Origin: Baylisascaris procyonis
Taxonomy: Eukaryota; Nematoda; Chromadorea; Rhabditida; Ascarididae
Reading direction: 5' to 3'
Length of the DNA stretch: 64,000 nucleotides
Assembly (NCBI GenBank): GCA_037389465.1
Contig: JAZARR010000247.1
Coordinates: 1,612,001 to 1,676,000 of the forward strand
A model generated the notes under the pieces. It did no database searches. It saw nothing but the letters and a program-made list of their open reading frames with translations, and had not been told where the DNA came from. Below are positions 39,919 to 56,600 of the stretch, one piece after another. Position numbers and translations under genes: made by a program. Each line of letters begins with the position of its first letter. Position 1 is the stretch's first letter.

Positions 39919-41013
39919 AGGCGGTATCGAATAGCTATCACGAGAGCAGCGAATCGTTCAACAAACAAAAATAAATCTCCCTTAATTCATTCACAAAACA
40001 ACGAAACCGTCGTATAGCGCACCGATACGATACAACACTGACGTACGAGTTGTATAAATCTCTATCGCTGTATAGTATTTACCCTTCAGGGTGTTATCAA
40101 CAATCGCTAGTGTGTTATTTTAATCCGCAAGAAACATGTTTATGCGCATATTTTGATATCATAGATCAATGTAAGGCAAATTGCTTGTAGAAAATCGATA
40201 CGGTATTTTATAGGCACAATGAATAAATTGATGTGTTTTTATATATATTAGCAATTGCTCAATGAGCATAGATCAAAAACAAAAATTTCTCACAGAAAAT
40301 ATGAATTGTCATTTTATTGACTGCCTTCAAAGATGTTTTTTTTAATCGTTGAGTAGAACAACATTTAATCGCTCTGCATAAATTAGGCGCAAATTGCTAA
40401 TCATTCAATATGATCTCCATAAGAGAATTTTTTTTTTGATCTGAAATATATTCGAGTGAAAAAAACCACAAAATCTCCAAGTAGAGGAGTTTCTTTATCA
40501 AATCATAAACTCCAAATGTGACTAGTCATTCTATGTGTTCAAATCTAGCTAATCATTCGTTGTATTCAAATCTCGATTTGAGGCTATCAATATGCATTAT
40601 CCCTCCAATGACTTATTCCTTGTACTTAAATATTCAAGAATTTAACACTTATCACTATTTATCTTCTCAGTACTCTGGTTGCATCCATCACAATAGCTTG
40701 TAGCTTCTATTGCTAGAGAGTCGAGCTCTCGGTCTAGAAACATTTGTTACATTTAGTGTTAATAAAAAATAACTTTATTCTTACATAAAAGAAAGGATGG
40801 AAACACATATCCGAAAGAATAAATAAATAGAGAAACAATAAAAACATCATTAAAGATCATGAAGAATGGAGACATGCGGGAATGCCAACATAAATATCGA
40901 AAAATAAAATCGATACGATTAGTTGCAACAAGCGAATAGCTTAATATCGTCGGTAGATCGCAATGTGTTCTAAGCGCTACTTAAAGAAAATGTAGGCGCT
41001 CGAGTGCAATGCA

Positions 41014-41128
41014 AACTTTATAAGAGAGAAAACGCTCTCAAACGGAATCCCTGAAAAACTTTTTAACGATCTTGAAATATAATGGTAGATCGAACTGAAC
41101 GCTAAGATATCGCAGAGATTTTAAATCA
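41014..41128 (+). repeat. dispersed repeat, copy 1
   Basis: Runs from AACTTTATAAGAGAG to TTTTAAATCA and shares the core CTC(A/G)AACGGAATCCC plus similar flanks with 43936-44048. By eye about two thirds of positions agree. Family unknown. Confidence 0.55.
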
Positions 41129-42105
41129 AGAAAAAAGGAAGTCCCTGCTCATAAATATGCTGGAATGGTCCAAGAAATGTTTTTTTTTTCTGGAAAACTG
41201 CCTCAGTAATAATTGAGAAAATTTTCTTGCATTTTACGCTGGTCGGTTTTGCCATTACGAACCGTTCGCATGCGAAAATGGAATGGGACATCATGCTAGA
41301 ACAGTTGGCACGAAAAGCGCTTCCGTATTTCCTTCACGTGCTCAATAATAAATAATTTACCAACAAAAGATAAGAACATAGAATAATGCCTTTATAATTT
41401 AGGTGATTCGAGTGCCTTTGCAAACCTTTCTAGATCACATTAGTTTTTTTTTAAATGCCCTGATCGATGCTAAATGAGGATTGATCCATTGTATTTATAA
41501 GGGTGCAGATTTTTCATCTTCTTTAAATGTTCGTTACTTATTTTTGAAATTAATGGAAAATTGTGGAATAAAACACAGATAATTTTTTTCTTTGCTGCAT
41601 ATTATATTCGCTAAAATTTTCATGACTGCATCTATAGGATTTTGATTTTGAAGCCACAGAAGAAAGAGAACGCGGATATCTGCACACATATAAACAGATA
41701 TGATCTCGTATTTGCATATGCAAATTTAAAATGCACATATTTCGATGTGATTATGCAGAAGCGATCGTTTTTGCGTAAATTAATCGTCAGCATTTGCGTT
41801 TAGCATTTATAGTCAGCCGACTGGTGTGATTGACCGAGTTCCGAAAATCGCACGTCCTCCTTAGTACTTATTTTTTGTTTTTATCTTTTTTGATCTTATT
41901 TTTTCCCATTTTATTGATGTTGTCTCTGCAATTTTTATTTGTTCTTCTAATGGATTTGTTGATCTACTTGCCGATTTATTAGACTTTTCATTTTATCTAA
42001 CTTCGATCTATGCGCTACTAACTAACTCCCTTCGCCTCGCACTCTACTATCATTGACTCTTGCAGATACAGCTCTCGAACGAATGTTACCACCATCGTTG
42101 AATTG

Positions 42106-44508
42106 CTAATGCTCATTCCAGTCTCCAGCCTCGACCCAACGACTACGAGTAGATAACCAACGATCGCTGTTCGTCAATTCATACATCTCTAGGACGCTGG
42201 AAATATTGTAGTATGTTTTAGCATAATCGTAATGCGCCCCGTAATTTTAGGAAGTACTTTTGTTGTTGAATAACTTTACTTCATTTATGATGAGATTTTT
42301 TCGCGTTCGATTCGTTTCTTAGTTTACACGCCATATACGCGCATATGTCTATACTTCATTCAGGCTGATTTTAGTCTCGGATTATCAATGAGAAGGAAAC
42401 CATTTTCAGTGTGGGATGTGTGCAACTGGCCGGATGCTTAGAAAGCATCTCTATATTTTATATTTTTTTCTTTCCTTTAAATATGCCGGAAGGGTTTTGT
42501 TGTTTCTGTCTGAAGAAAACTTACAAACATAGTGCTAGGTCCGCAAAATATTTGCACACGTTTGGAATTAAATACTTTTTTTTTTGATTGATAGGTTTAA
42601 ATGAGGCAGCCTGAATGCATCCGCCAAAGGTGTCGCCGATTATCAAATTCGGTGCAATAGATTTTTGAGAAAATTTTGAAAAACATATAAATTGCATACA
42701 AAACAGAGATTTAAAAGGGAAAAATAATTCCCAAGTGATCGCGAACGCTGTGAAAGCTGAGATCACGAAAAAAACTCTTCATAAATTTTCAAGCAGGACA
42801 AAGGAATTCTCCCACACATTAGTATGAAGTGCTGTAATCGTTTAAGATTTTCTGAAGATTAGTGCGGATATGGTTTTTCATCGAAGCTCAGCCAACAACC
42901 TCTCGTTGAGTCCTCAAAGCACATCCCCAAGTTTTCTTGAAGCACATAATGACGCCATTCTCTGAGCAAATTTATTTGCATATTATTTCTCGATATCGGA
43001 TGAAGCTATGGTATGTAAATGGGATCTGAACTCTCGTTCAACTGGGGTATGAGCAAAAGTGTGTTTAGTCGAAAGCAAATAGTGGCTATCATAAAAATCC
43101 GGCCATATCTGCGTGAGCTTTACCATAAGACTGCAACCGTTTATCGATAAGCATGACTCATTTTCGTAGGAATAATCCAAACGACTTCACGACAAATCCG
43201 CCAATATCATAACTTCATAAAAAAAGCGATTAGTATGTGTTGCCACTTGTTTAATTAATATTATTATAGTCCCGTTAGAGTTTTTTTAGCGTTCTAAGTT
43301 TTGACGAAACTCTCGTTATCAGATTTTTACGAAATGGAATGACTGTTTTTTTGTTGATTGCCTGGAGAGATGGCTGTGAGTTATGTTCACCTTTCTAAAT
43401 TATTTTTACTGCTCTGATGAGAGTGTATATATTTAATTGCAATGCATGACTAGAAATGTTGCACTCATTTTTTATCGCTTTGTTCATACGATGCTTATCT
43501 GTGGTCATCTTTCATGCTGTTCCTGCCGCATATTCCTTCACAGATGTCACGTTCGTGTTGTACTGTTCTTGTTGGCACCGGCGATGTTCAACTTTCCGTT
43601 ACCATTAAAAGCCATTTCGTTAGTAAAGAAAATCCCACTGAACTCGCTTTCGCTCTCCCTCAATTAAAGCGCTCTTTTCCTTCTTTTTTTTTTTTCTCGA
43701 GAAGAAAAGATAACTCTGTCTTCTTTCCTTTTCTCCCGCCTGCTTTCGCTACGAAAAAAACGAAAATGTTTTTTTTTATCATTGCTGCCTTTGTCATGGT
43801 AAGAGTGATAAAAAAAAACGTCACCACATGATTTGATAAGGAATTTCATGCGAGAAAAGCATAAATCGAGCATATCAGTTCAATTTGTTCAATTCTTTTC
43901 AATTTGAACGGGCATGTAGCATCAAGACTAGTGAAAACTTTTTAGAAGAGCAAATTCTCTCGAACGGAATCCCAAGAAATCCTTCAAAAGTCTTGAGGCG
44001 TGAACGTAAATCGAATTGAACCGTACGATACCAGAAAGCTTTAAATCAGATACATGAAGGCGCGCTCATAGTTAGGTTTTAACGTCTCCGATAGGCTCTC
44101 TGCGGTCGAACTTGGTACATATGGAAAATTTAAAATTGATTGATGATGTTCTAGGCAGATGAATCGCAAAAAGCACATATCGTGTTATCTTTCTTAATTT
44201 AAACACTTGCGCATATGTTTTTCCATTACTTCCGGATCTATGCACTTATTCAAAATTAAAAAATTTTCTGAAAGAGTACAAAAGCAACAAATGGAGAATA
44301 TTTATCTTATAGAGGGTTGTGAGCAATTGTTCGTCGAATGTAAAGATATGATTTTAGATTCAATGGATTGAGATAATGTTTGCTGATAATTCGACTTACT
44401 GAATACCGTTGATATAAATAAAATAAAAACAACGAATATTTCAATATTTTTCAATATTTTCGTTGATCTCGTTCTGTTGTACATAATCCTATCCAACTGC
44501 TCGCACAT
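42106..44508 (-). CDS. candidate small gene with N-terminal membrane or signal segment
   Basis: Exon 1 (44508-44400) begins MCEQLDRIMYNRTRSTK, has a hydrophobic stretch IEIFVVFILFISTVF, and ends at a strong donor A|GTAAGT (phase 1). Exon 2 (44267-44207) follows CTTTCAG and reads about NFLILNKCIDPEVMEKHMR, ending AA|GTGTTT (phase 2). Two later acceptors both fit phase 2. One is 42961-42859, a Trp/Cys-rich end starting EWRHYVLQENLGMCFEDS and ending at TAA. The other is 42196-42106, reading VLEMYELTNSDRWL then RSRWVEAGDWNEH before TAG. They could be alternative last exons, or only one may be real. Trp-rich, stop-terminated frames directly behind good acceptors are unlikely in this AT-rich DNA, but I do not recognise the family. 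It would make a protein of roughly 85-90 aa. Confidence 0.35.
43936..44048 (+). repeat. dispersed repeat, copy 2
   Basis: Partner of 41014-41128, in the same orientation. The CTCTCGAACGGAA core also resembles CCTCTCGAACGGAAC near 17811 in the diverged satellite unit, so the families may be related; that link is tentative. Confidence 0.55.
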
Positions 44509-45450
44509 TTCAACAGAGCTTTTATTTGTTGAATATCATCAATGAACTATTGTTAGATTATTTTCTATGAATTACTTTCTTGTTTATTCGATGTATATAT
44601 AGATGCAACAAATTTGGGCGATGTTATGATTTTATGCCGACTTTGAGACGTCAATCGTAAAGAGCCGCGAAGAAACTATAGGATCCGGTTTTTTTTCGCC
44701 TACGTTTATGATGCTTTAATTTGCCCTTCTTATTATATATCAGTTTTCTTTCTCTTCTCTAAACTTGAATTTATGAGCATTGCCCATGAGTTAAAAATTT
44801 TTCTTTGTTTTGAAGTGGTTTATTTCACTTATTTTCTGGCAATAATGAAAACTATTATTTCTTATATGATTTATAAAAGCTGTGTGACAATTCTAGAAAC
44901 GAACCTCCGAGAGAATGCCTCGAATCAGAAGTTTTTAAAGACGAGCGAAAATGATCAAAGAAATTCCTATTGATCAATCCTTTTTATTTCTTATCTATAC
45001 TACTTTCGCCGTTTGTTGAGAGCGATTAAATCTCCATCAAACTTTGCTCTTTTTTCGAACGGCATTGATCAGAAGGAGATGATACATCTTCGTTCACACG
45101 AAATAACTTTTCTAAAAACAATCTTCGCGTCGACGATTAACGTCGGTTTCTGAGGAATTTTGCTTTTGTGATATTCGGCTTATCCTCGACCTAACTGGGT
45201 TGCCGGAGGTAACTAGACCTTTGCCTCGTGTTGTGACCTTTGCCCCTTTATTGCTTCGATGTTCGTTTGCATAGTATCGCAACCTCATAAACCTCATTTC
45301 TTCAATTACGCGAAGCGGTTGTACATATTCTACAGATTATTCTGCGTGACTTTACGTTTATCATATATGTTTGACATTTATATGTTTATATCATAAATTA
45401 TCACTCTTTCATGATCACTTATCACTTCTTATCACAAAAATTATCAATTC

Positions 45451-45456
45451 TTGCAG
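45451..45456 (+). promoter_or_regulatory. putative 5' leader splice acceptor of SDR1
   Basis: TTGCAG, preceded by a T/C-containing stretch, lies 75 bases before the SDR1 ATG with no upstream coding exon in evidence. It could accept a spliced leader or a cis-spliced 5' UTR exon. Confidence 0.35.
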
Positions 45457-45531
45457 GACTTGTAGCAATTGCACCCATTGTATGCAACTCTGTACGCATT
45501 TCGTGTACTAATTTGTTAGCATCTGTGCGCG

Positions 45532-49250
<3,719 letters not shown>

Positions 49251-51199
49251 AGGGTATAATCAGGTACTTTCAATAATTTTCATGCATTTTTTTATAATTT
49301 TCAATGTTGATTGCGATAAAAAATTCATCGCCAACTCTTAGAGACCCATTCAACTATTACAAAAGTGACACAAATCTATTATTTTTATTGTGACTCAAAT
49401 CTCCACTCCTTTCTGTTTTTTCTTAGCGAAGATGATTTGCATTTAGAAGGCATCTCAACATTGGTTATGATTAATCAGCTGAATACTTCAAACATTCAAT
49501 GGTTATATTTGCAGGAACATGAAAACGTGAAAGGAGAATGATGAATGCAAACCGATAATATGTTCTATTTAATAACTTTTTGTTGTATTATTACTCGAAT
49601 ATTTTTCAAATTAAAATGCGCAATTTATTAAGTGTTCTTTCGCTATGCGAATATTCTCACATTTACCTATCTTTTAATATTGTTTCGTCCATATTGTTCT
49701 ATAGTTTATTGACTGATAAATAATAAATTATATTCGTTCTATTGTTCTCATTCGTAACGTCGTTCTAATATTCCCATATTTTTAAACAGCACTACATTGT
49801 ACTTCCAATGTTTATATCAATACAGTAGGGACCGAGGGAGAGTTTATAAGGTTTGTGTGCTTGGATATGTGCGTATGTGAATATTTACGTATGTGTGTGT
49901 GTGTTTGTGTGTCTGCGTGTGTTCGTGTGTGTATGTTTGTGCTTATATCCGTCCTTAGCCAACTTCTGCTTGAGAGATATTAAGGCGACAGTCTTGAAAT
50001 AACAGGTGTATCCTTCCTTCACGAGCGATTCGCATTGGCTCAATACCATAGGAAAAGAAGAATTTGAAGGCGGCACAAGCACTGAGCGGAACAAAGATGA
50101 TCAAATCCTGCTATCCTTAGGTCTGAAACGCCTAAAGATTGTATTAGACGATGATCCTCCCTTGCCTTGATTCTTAACAATAATAAAGGCGATTGCTTAA
50201 GCATCGAAAGTCCTCGATTATTTCTGCCTTAGGCATTCTGTCTAAAAAACGAATATGGAAAACTTTTGCAGTCATTATCGAAATGCTATAATCGTTCTAT
50301 ATGGGAGCCCAGAAGAGAGATTTTGCCTGAGTATTCGAATAATCTTATGCTTAGGAGTCAATAAATATTTATTGACTCACCTAAGGGTGTCGCCTATGCA
50401 GTGTATTTCGGCGATATACTCGTATTAACCAACGACTTTACGCTTTCATGCACTAATTTATTCGAGAGGAACATGCATTTTATGGTGATGGTATAGTTGT
50501 GGTGTAATTGCATAATTATTTTAGAATTTACCTCTTAAAGAGTGGAGTCACTCTAGCCCTTTTGTCAACTAAACATATTGCGATGATTTCTTGTTTTTTT
50601 TTTTTTTTTTTAATCGTTTAGCAACTTTTTTTTAGCTCAATTATTTTCTATCCTTCTACTCAAGTATATTTCTTTGACTAGCACTCCAAATATGTGCGAT
50701 TGAAAACATGTGAGAAAAAAACTCGTTACAGTGTTCAATTAATTGTAGCAGATTTTATCATAACCAACAGATAAACACTCGTCAACAGGTTCTTTACGTC
50801 TAATCTAAAAACTCGATTTGTATAAAATAGTGTTTTGAGGCGATAGATTCTCACTATTTTCAAGTTTTTTATGCCATTCATATTATCGTCTAATTCAACG
50901 CTTGATCGTTTCGCACTGCAAAGTTGCATTATTTGTTATATTTCTTAACTAATTCATTAAACGTAGGTAATAATTTTTTGAATGAATAGTAGAAATAGAC
51001 AGTGTACGTATAGAAATAGACAATGGTAAATGTTGTAGGAATCGTAGAACAAATAAACTCATCAGTGCAGTTAATTTTTTGAAAGTTTCTAGTTAAAGCG
51101 TTGATTTTCTAATCATTGATGTTTAGCTAAATCTTTATGAAGAAATTATTGTGACAAAAATATTGATGCAATTGGGAGAGTTTTTTATCCACATACATT

Positions 51200-51640
51200 A
51201 TATTCTCTTCTTTCTTCAACTAAGGTTGCAGTCGAAGGAGCAGCGAGGTCGAAGGATAGTTCTGCCAATGACGGGCCATTCCAGGAGTTGGTTATGATAA
51301 AATCTCTTCTCGTCCTCTGCTGATGCCATCGGAGTTGAATGCTGGAGCTGGCCTTTTCCTTCGAGAATATTCGAGGGCTTGGCTTCATTTTCCACACCCG
51401 AAGCCATTATGACCAGTGGGAGTCGAAACCATACATTTCCAACAATTTGATGCCTTAGCATTTTTTCTCGGCATCAGAAACAAGAGCCGAGGCAAAATAT
51501 TGATTTGCTTGCCCCGTTCAGTGGCTACCATCAGGAATCGCGATAGTTTTCAATGCACACTTCCAAATCGTCGACTCATTCTAGAGGAATCCCAATGGCT
51601 TTCGGGCCTATATGTCTGATGAATCGGAGGTGCATTAATC
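51200..51640. other. GC-richer island of unknown origin
   Basis: About 440 bases with visibly higher GC than its surroundings. On the minus strand an 81-codon frame (51461-51216) runs through it and includes MASGVENEAKPSNILEGKGQ, giving a mixed, protein-like peptide. On the plus strand 51416-51619 is also open. No family was recognised. It may be a decayed gene or transposon remnant. Confidence 0.35.
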
Positions 51641-53560
51641 ACCAGTGGTAGTGCTTAATACGATCACTAATTGATATTAGTATAGCAGTATCGGTGATCG
51701 CGCTAATGTTATTGCTAGTACTCATTATCGTTAGTAAGATCAACATATCGCCTAGGATCTGTGTTAACGATCATTGTAATTTCGATTGTGATTTGTTACC
51801 GCAATTCGTCAATATTCTCTCATAGAAATTACCCGTTAGCGTAACTATAAAATGATCGAAATAGATCGTTTTGCCTGAAGCTATACTTGAAGTGAATATT
51901 TTCGCGCATAAATTTTTTTTGTCCTTTTCGCGATTAGAGTGTTGCAGTCTTCTACTACATATAAAATCGGCCAGTTCCATTTTTAGCGATGACCTTGAGC
52001 GGACTCGTTTCTAAATGATTCCACTGCTCAAAACAAGTGTGAACGCCCACTCTTCGGTTGTTTTTATTCTCTAGTTCTTTCAGTTTAACTTCATCGATCG
52101 TTTTTATTACGCATCATGCTTTAACGCATTGTTGCTGATGTATAATCGCGGGAATGAATGTTTCAAGAAAAAAAATGTCTCGTTTTATGAATAGAAGTAT
52201 GTTCATTCGATTGCGCATACTCTTAAATGCTCAAATATGCTTTTTATCCACCGTTCCCCTATCCTCTACAACGTTCGATACATAAGTTACGGTCAAGTGA
52301 ATTTTCCATCTGCGCCCTTCTCTTAGCAGCCAAGTTCGGTTGTAGCTATTACTACTTTTATTTAGCTTGATCTGACTGCAAATCGTTTGAAAATGGAAAA
52401 GAGCTTTGTTCCTTGTTTCGCATTTTTGACAATTGCTTCCTAAGAATATTTCGATTGCATTTATTTAGTCAGCTTACCAACAACCAACTATCGTTCATTG
52501 TGAAAAGATCTGAACGTATAATATATTTTTTCTAGCAGCCAATAATTCTGCAATTTTCATCCTTCCTATTCAGATCCCACTATGCTGTTCGCCAATCCCG
52601 TAATATATAGCTTTTTGATTCCTATTCCATTTCTTTTTCGATCCTTGGAGAAATTCTTCAATTTTGAAGGGAAATGAACAACTTTCATCCTTAAGTGCCG
52701 AGAAAAATTACTTTTATCTTATCTCCAAACAAAAAATAAAGCTTAAACTCATATTTTGTGAATGTGCTTATTGCATTTGTTGAATAGTTATATATTTATT
52801 GCACCAGAAATACTTTTGGAATTTCCATATATAAATTATATCGCTTATCGTTGATTTAATCGGTTTTTATACGATTTTTGATTAGATTTATGAGATATTT
52901 CGATAAGATGCTATCATCAGAGATTATAGAACAAATTTCATTAAAAAAATTGTTGTAGATGCCAATAAAAGGGCAAAATAGAGGGCAAAAATAGGGAGGA
53001 AATTTTCGTTATCGATCATCTTGTAACAATCGCTGATTACATCGATTTTCACTGAGATTCTACTCGTTTCCAATAGTTCATTTACGTGCTAGACGAAAGT
53101 GAAAGCAATTTTTTTTTTTGGAAAAAAAAGCTAGAAAAATTTGTAAAATATTATAGAGATCTCACTGTATGATAAAGTTTGTCGAAGATGAATTACAACA
53201 AATTCGCGAAAAACGAATTTCAGCGATTGTGAAGAGCGCATCAACAATTGCGTTCCTAATGAATTTAAAAAAAAAAAAATCCAGATTAGATGACGACCTT
53301 AAGATAAAGCTAAAAAAAGAACCGTTCACCGAATGCGCTGTTCAGCAGAAAGGAACGAGTATTGTGTGTTGCGTGTACTTTGAAAAATAATACCACGGCA
53401 GGGATTTTTTCTTACGCTATAAGATTTACTTGAAGCATTCACTTAAGAATGCGCCCTGAAATGATCCTTTTGTTGAATAAACTGGCGTGCAAGATGCAAT
53501 CTTTTCTGCGCAAGCTCAATCCTATTCCTTACAATTCATAAATACGTTATCTTGGTAGTT

Positions 53561-53565
<5 letters not shown>

Positions 53566-53629
<64 letters not shown>
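53566..53629 (+). repeat. (TA)n microsatellite
   Basis: About 64 bases of alternating TA, ending 35 bases before the SDR2 start codon and thus in its proximal promoter or leader region. Confidence 0.92.
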
Positions 53630-53633
<4 letters not shown>

Positions 53634-53641
53634 GAATCGTT

Positions 53642-53649
53642 TTTTGCAG
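53642..53649 (+). promoter_or_regulatory. putative trans-splice acceptor of SDR2
   Basis: TTTTGCAG ends 14 bases before the SDR2 ATG. No upstream coding exon exists nearby, and the site has the strong acceptor form seen inside the gene. Confidence 0.45.
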
Positions 53650-53663
53650 TGTGCTTCATTGAG

Positions 53664-56600
53664 ATGCTACTGCTATTATTCATATTGGCTATAGTTGTTG
53701 TGCTTTTTGCATTACTTCTTCGGTTTCTCATTATTGATAAACTTCGAATCGATAATATAGCTGATAAAGCGATTCTTATTACCGGTTCCGCTGGAGGTTA
53801 GTGAAAGAATTCTTTTTTTGTTCTGAAATTTGTTTTCAAATATTACTAAAAATTTAGTGTTGAAATTTACTATCATCAAAAAGTTCTGCGTAACGCTGCC
53901 GATTCTTATTTGATTATAACATTAGTTTTTAATTTTTCCGTTATAAACGCATGCATCAATCATGCATTTCTGCTGACATATTATTCTGCCAATCCATCAG
54001 CACTGCCTTATTTTCGTTGGTAACTACAAAAAGCGGTGAGAAAACAAGAAGTCGACGAATTCGGGTATTAAAGGCTATATATCGCTTTCTTAACGAAGCG
54101 CTACCTAATGGACGACTAAACAAGACATTTCAAGCGGTTGCACTAGGCTATAAATAAAATTTCAGCAAGCTGTAAATGACATCATTGAAGGGATAATATA
54201 GATCAATCAGAAAGGATTCAAAATGGTGCAAAATCCGATCGGAAGTTATGATTGAAAAATCATAGTGAAATGAATCGTTTCTTCATTCCTAAGTGTGATT
54301 TCTTTTCAAGTGGTTATAATTTCAGGATTTGGTCACGCATTTATGTTGAAATGTCTCGAAAATAATATGACAGTATTCGCCTCTTGTAGAACTAAAGAGG
54401 TTATCTTTGAATTACGTTTTTTTTGTCGCTTGTAAAATCGTTAATGCGTTCATATCCTTATAGATAAGTAATGATTGCTGCATAAAGTGCCGACAGCAAT
54501 AGGATGCTTATACACGTATGTGAAATAGACAAAATGACGTCATACCGATAGCACATAGAACTTAAAATAGTCCACATTTGCGAGGGTAATCACTGTTATT
54601 ACCGTTAAATTTCTAGTTATAACAACATACTGTGCTAAAGTCGAACATAACACGCATTTTACCGCAATGCATTTGGCTATAAGACCTTCAAAAATAACTT
54701 ATGGAGTTGTATTCTCAAGGGCTATGCACAATTTTATCACAGTTAAAAGTGACATTGATAGAATTAGTGAAAAATCGATGTGAAGGTCGGATGCTAAATA
54801 TTACAAGAGCAGAAAATTGTTGCATATAAGGAAAGATGAGATACTCTTATAGCACTTCCTCAATAAATTTTATTGTTAATACTAAATAAAAGAGAAAATG
54901 AGTCTCAAGTTCTTCAGTCGTCAACATTTGAAATGACGCATTCAAAGAATACAAATTCGAAAAGACGTTTTTTTTTTCATTTCACTTTGATGATGCATTG
55001 AATTCGATTATAGAGTGCCGAAAAATTAAGAAACGAATGTGTTGGATTAAAAGGCAATTTGGATGTTTTTGTTATGGATATCGGCTCTGATGAGAGTGTA
55101 ACCACTGCTAAAGAACATGTCGTAGAGGAATTGAACAAATTAAATAAACGTAAGTATACTTTCATATTTCTATCTATAGATCGACTTTTTTATAATCTAT
55201 GCGGAAGAACAAACATTTCGCTAAGGAAATATGTCAAATATTTATTTTTTTTTGTTGATAAAATTCTTATTCGAATATTTATTCGATCTTCGTCTGTTAT
55301 ATGCTAATAATGAACGGAAAGAGTCTATTTCCATTTTTCGGCATTTTTCCTTTCATTTCCGATTTTTTCTCTTCCGCTTCTCTTCGGGCCATTTTTTTCA
55401 CTCGGTTATGATCCCAATCTCAAATCAATTTGCGATTTTCATCTAAACCCTACTGAGTTGTGTATAGTGAGCAAAATTGAGTCAATATATGTTCTACTTT
55501 TTTTTAAAAAAAAAGAGGAACCAACTTATTTCAGTGAGAAATAAACACTTTTTTTATTTTTTTTGGTATTTCCAAATTTGCAGTGATAGTTGAAGGCAGA
55601 GAAGAGTTCTATTGTTTTGAGCATTTATTTTTCGCATAATGCATTATGCAAATGAGTTAATTTGAAAGCTTTTAGAACTGTACGCAATTGTCAACAATGC
55701 GGGTATCCAAGCTGAATTTCTCTACGATGATTTCCTCATACTAAATGATTATAAAGAGGCGATGAATGTGAACGCATATGGAGCTATTCGTGTAACGAAA
55801 GCATTTAAGAATCTCATCAAAAAATCAAGGCACTATTTATAGTTGTTTCGATGAGAAATATTATTGAGACTTAATAAGTGTGATCCACTTTCCATAGATA
55901 GATTTATGTGACACTTTAATCTTTGATGATTGAAATCTCGAGGATTGTTTTTTTTTCAAGAAATCAATAGTGCTCTATCTTATTGCATTAATGAGAGATG
56001 GTTATTTCTAGTGGTCAGTAGTGGCCATTCGCGATTCTTTGTTCAGCTAGAAATTTTTCCGAATTTAGGCGTTCAATGACATAACTCGAATATCATGAAA
56101 TTTATTTCGACGTTTTAGTAGTATTTATTGATATATTGCAGCAATATTACAGTAACTGTTTCACTTGATCTCTTGAAATACATTTGATAGTTTGTTTCCT
56201 ACCATAGTGCATGAAATTGGGCCCAGATAATAGAGTAACGAACGATTCTTTCAGAGGACGTATCATTTTCTGTACGAGTTGCATCTGTCGTTTTCCATCA
56301 CCAGGAATGGGTGCCTATTCGGCATCGAAATGGGCGCTTGCCGGCTATGTGGAAGTGATTAGGTAAGGTAATTATATTTGATTACTATAACGTAACAAAT
56401 CTCTGAAATCTGCTTCAATAATATGCGATTAAAGCAATGAGAGTATACAACACATGCTTATAACGTGTGATAGGTTCCCATCCCAGTTGAATTTCAAAAG
56501 ATACCATTTTTTTCGCACAATTCACTTCAACCATTTATTATGTTGATATTTAGGGAATTTTCGTTGAGCAACGACAATCAAATCTTTCCATATCGCACTA

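Larger units (their letters stand above)
39919..45531. other. intergenic interval between DPYD and the SDR cluster
   Basis: About 5.6 kb separating divergently oriented genes (DPYD minus, first SDR plus), so it should hold both promoters. It contains a pair of dispersed repeats (41014-41128 and 43936-44048) and a low-confidence minus-strand gene candidate (44508-42106). A pyrimidine-rich stretch lies at 43640-43740. No other supported gene was seen. Confidence 0.5.
49251..53663. other. intergenic between SDR1 and SDR2
   Basis: About 4.4 kb. It contains a GT/GTGT-rich stretch (49885-49935), a GC-richer island at about 51200-51640, long T runs and a (TA)n tract at 53566-53629. A 73-codon plus frame (53169-53390, starting MIKFVEDELQQIREKR) is lysine-rich and unassigned. 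No splice-supported gene was seen. Confidence 0.5.

Noticed and set aside
41232..41352. Plus-strand frame ending MEWDIMLEQLARKALPYF...
   Set aside because: The ATG-started part is only 25 codons, with no splice partner; probably chance.
45112..45297. 61-codon minus-strand basic frame upstream of SDR1
   Set aside because: Arg-rich by composition, with no motif and no adjoining exon.
53169..53390. 73-codon lysine-rich plus-strand frame
   Set aside because: Contains a poly-A-encoded Lys run, has no partner exon or motif, and lies in the region upstream of SDR2.
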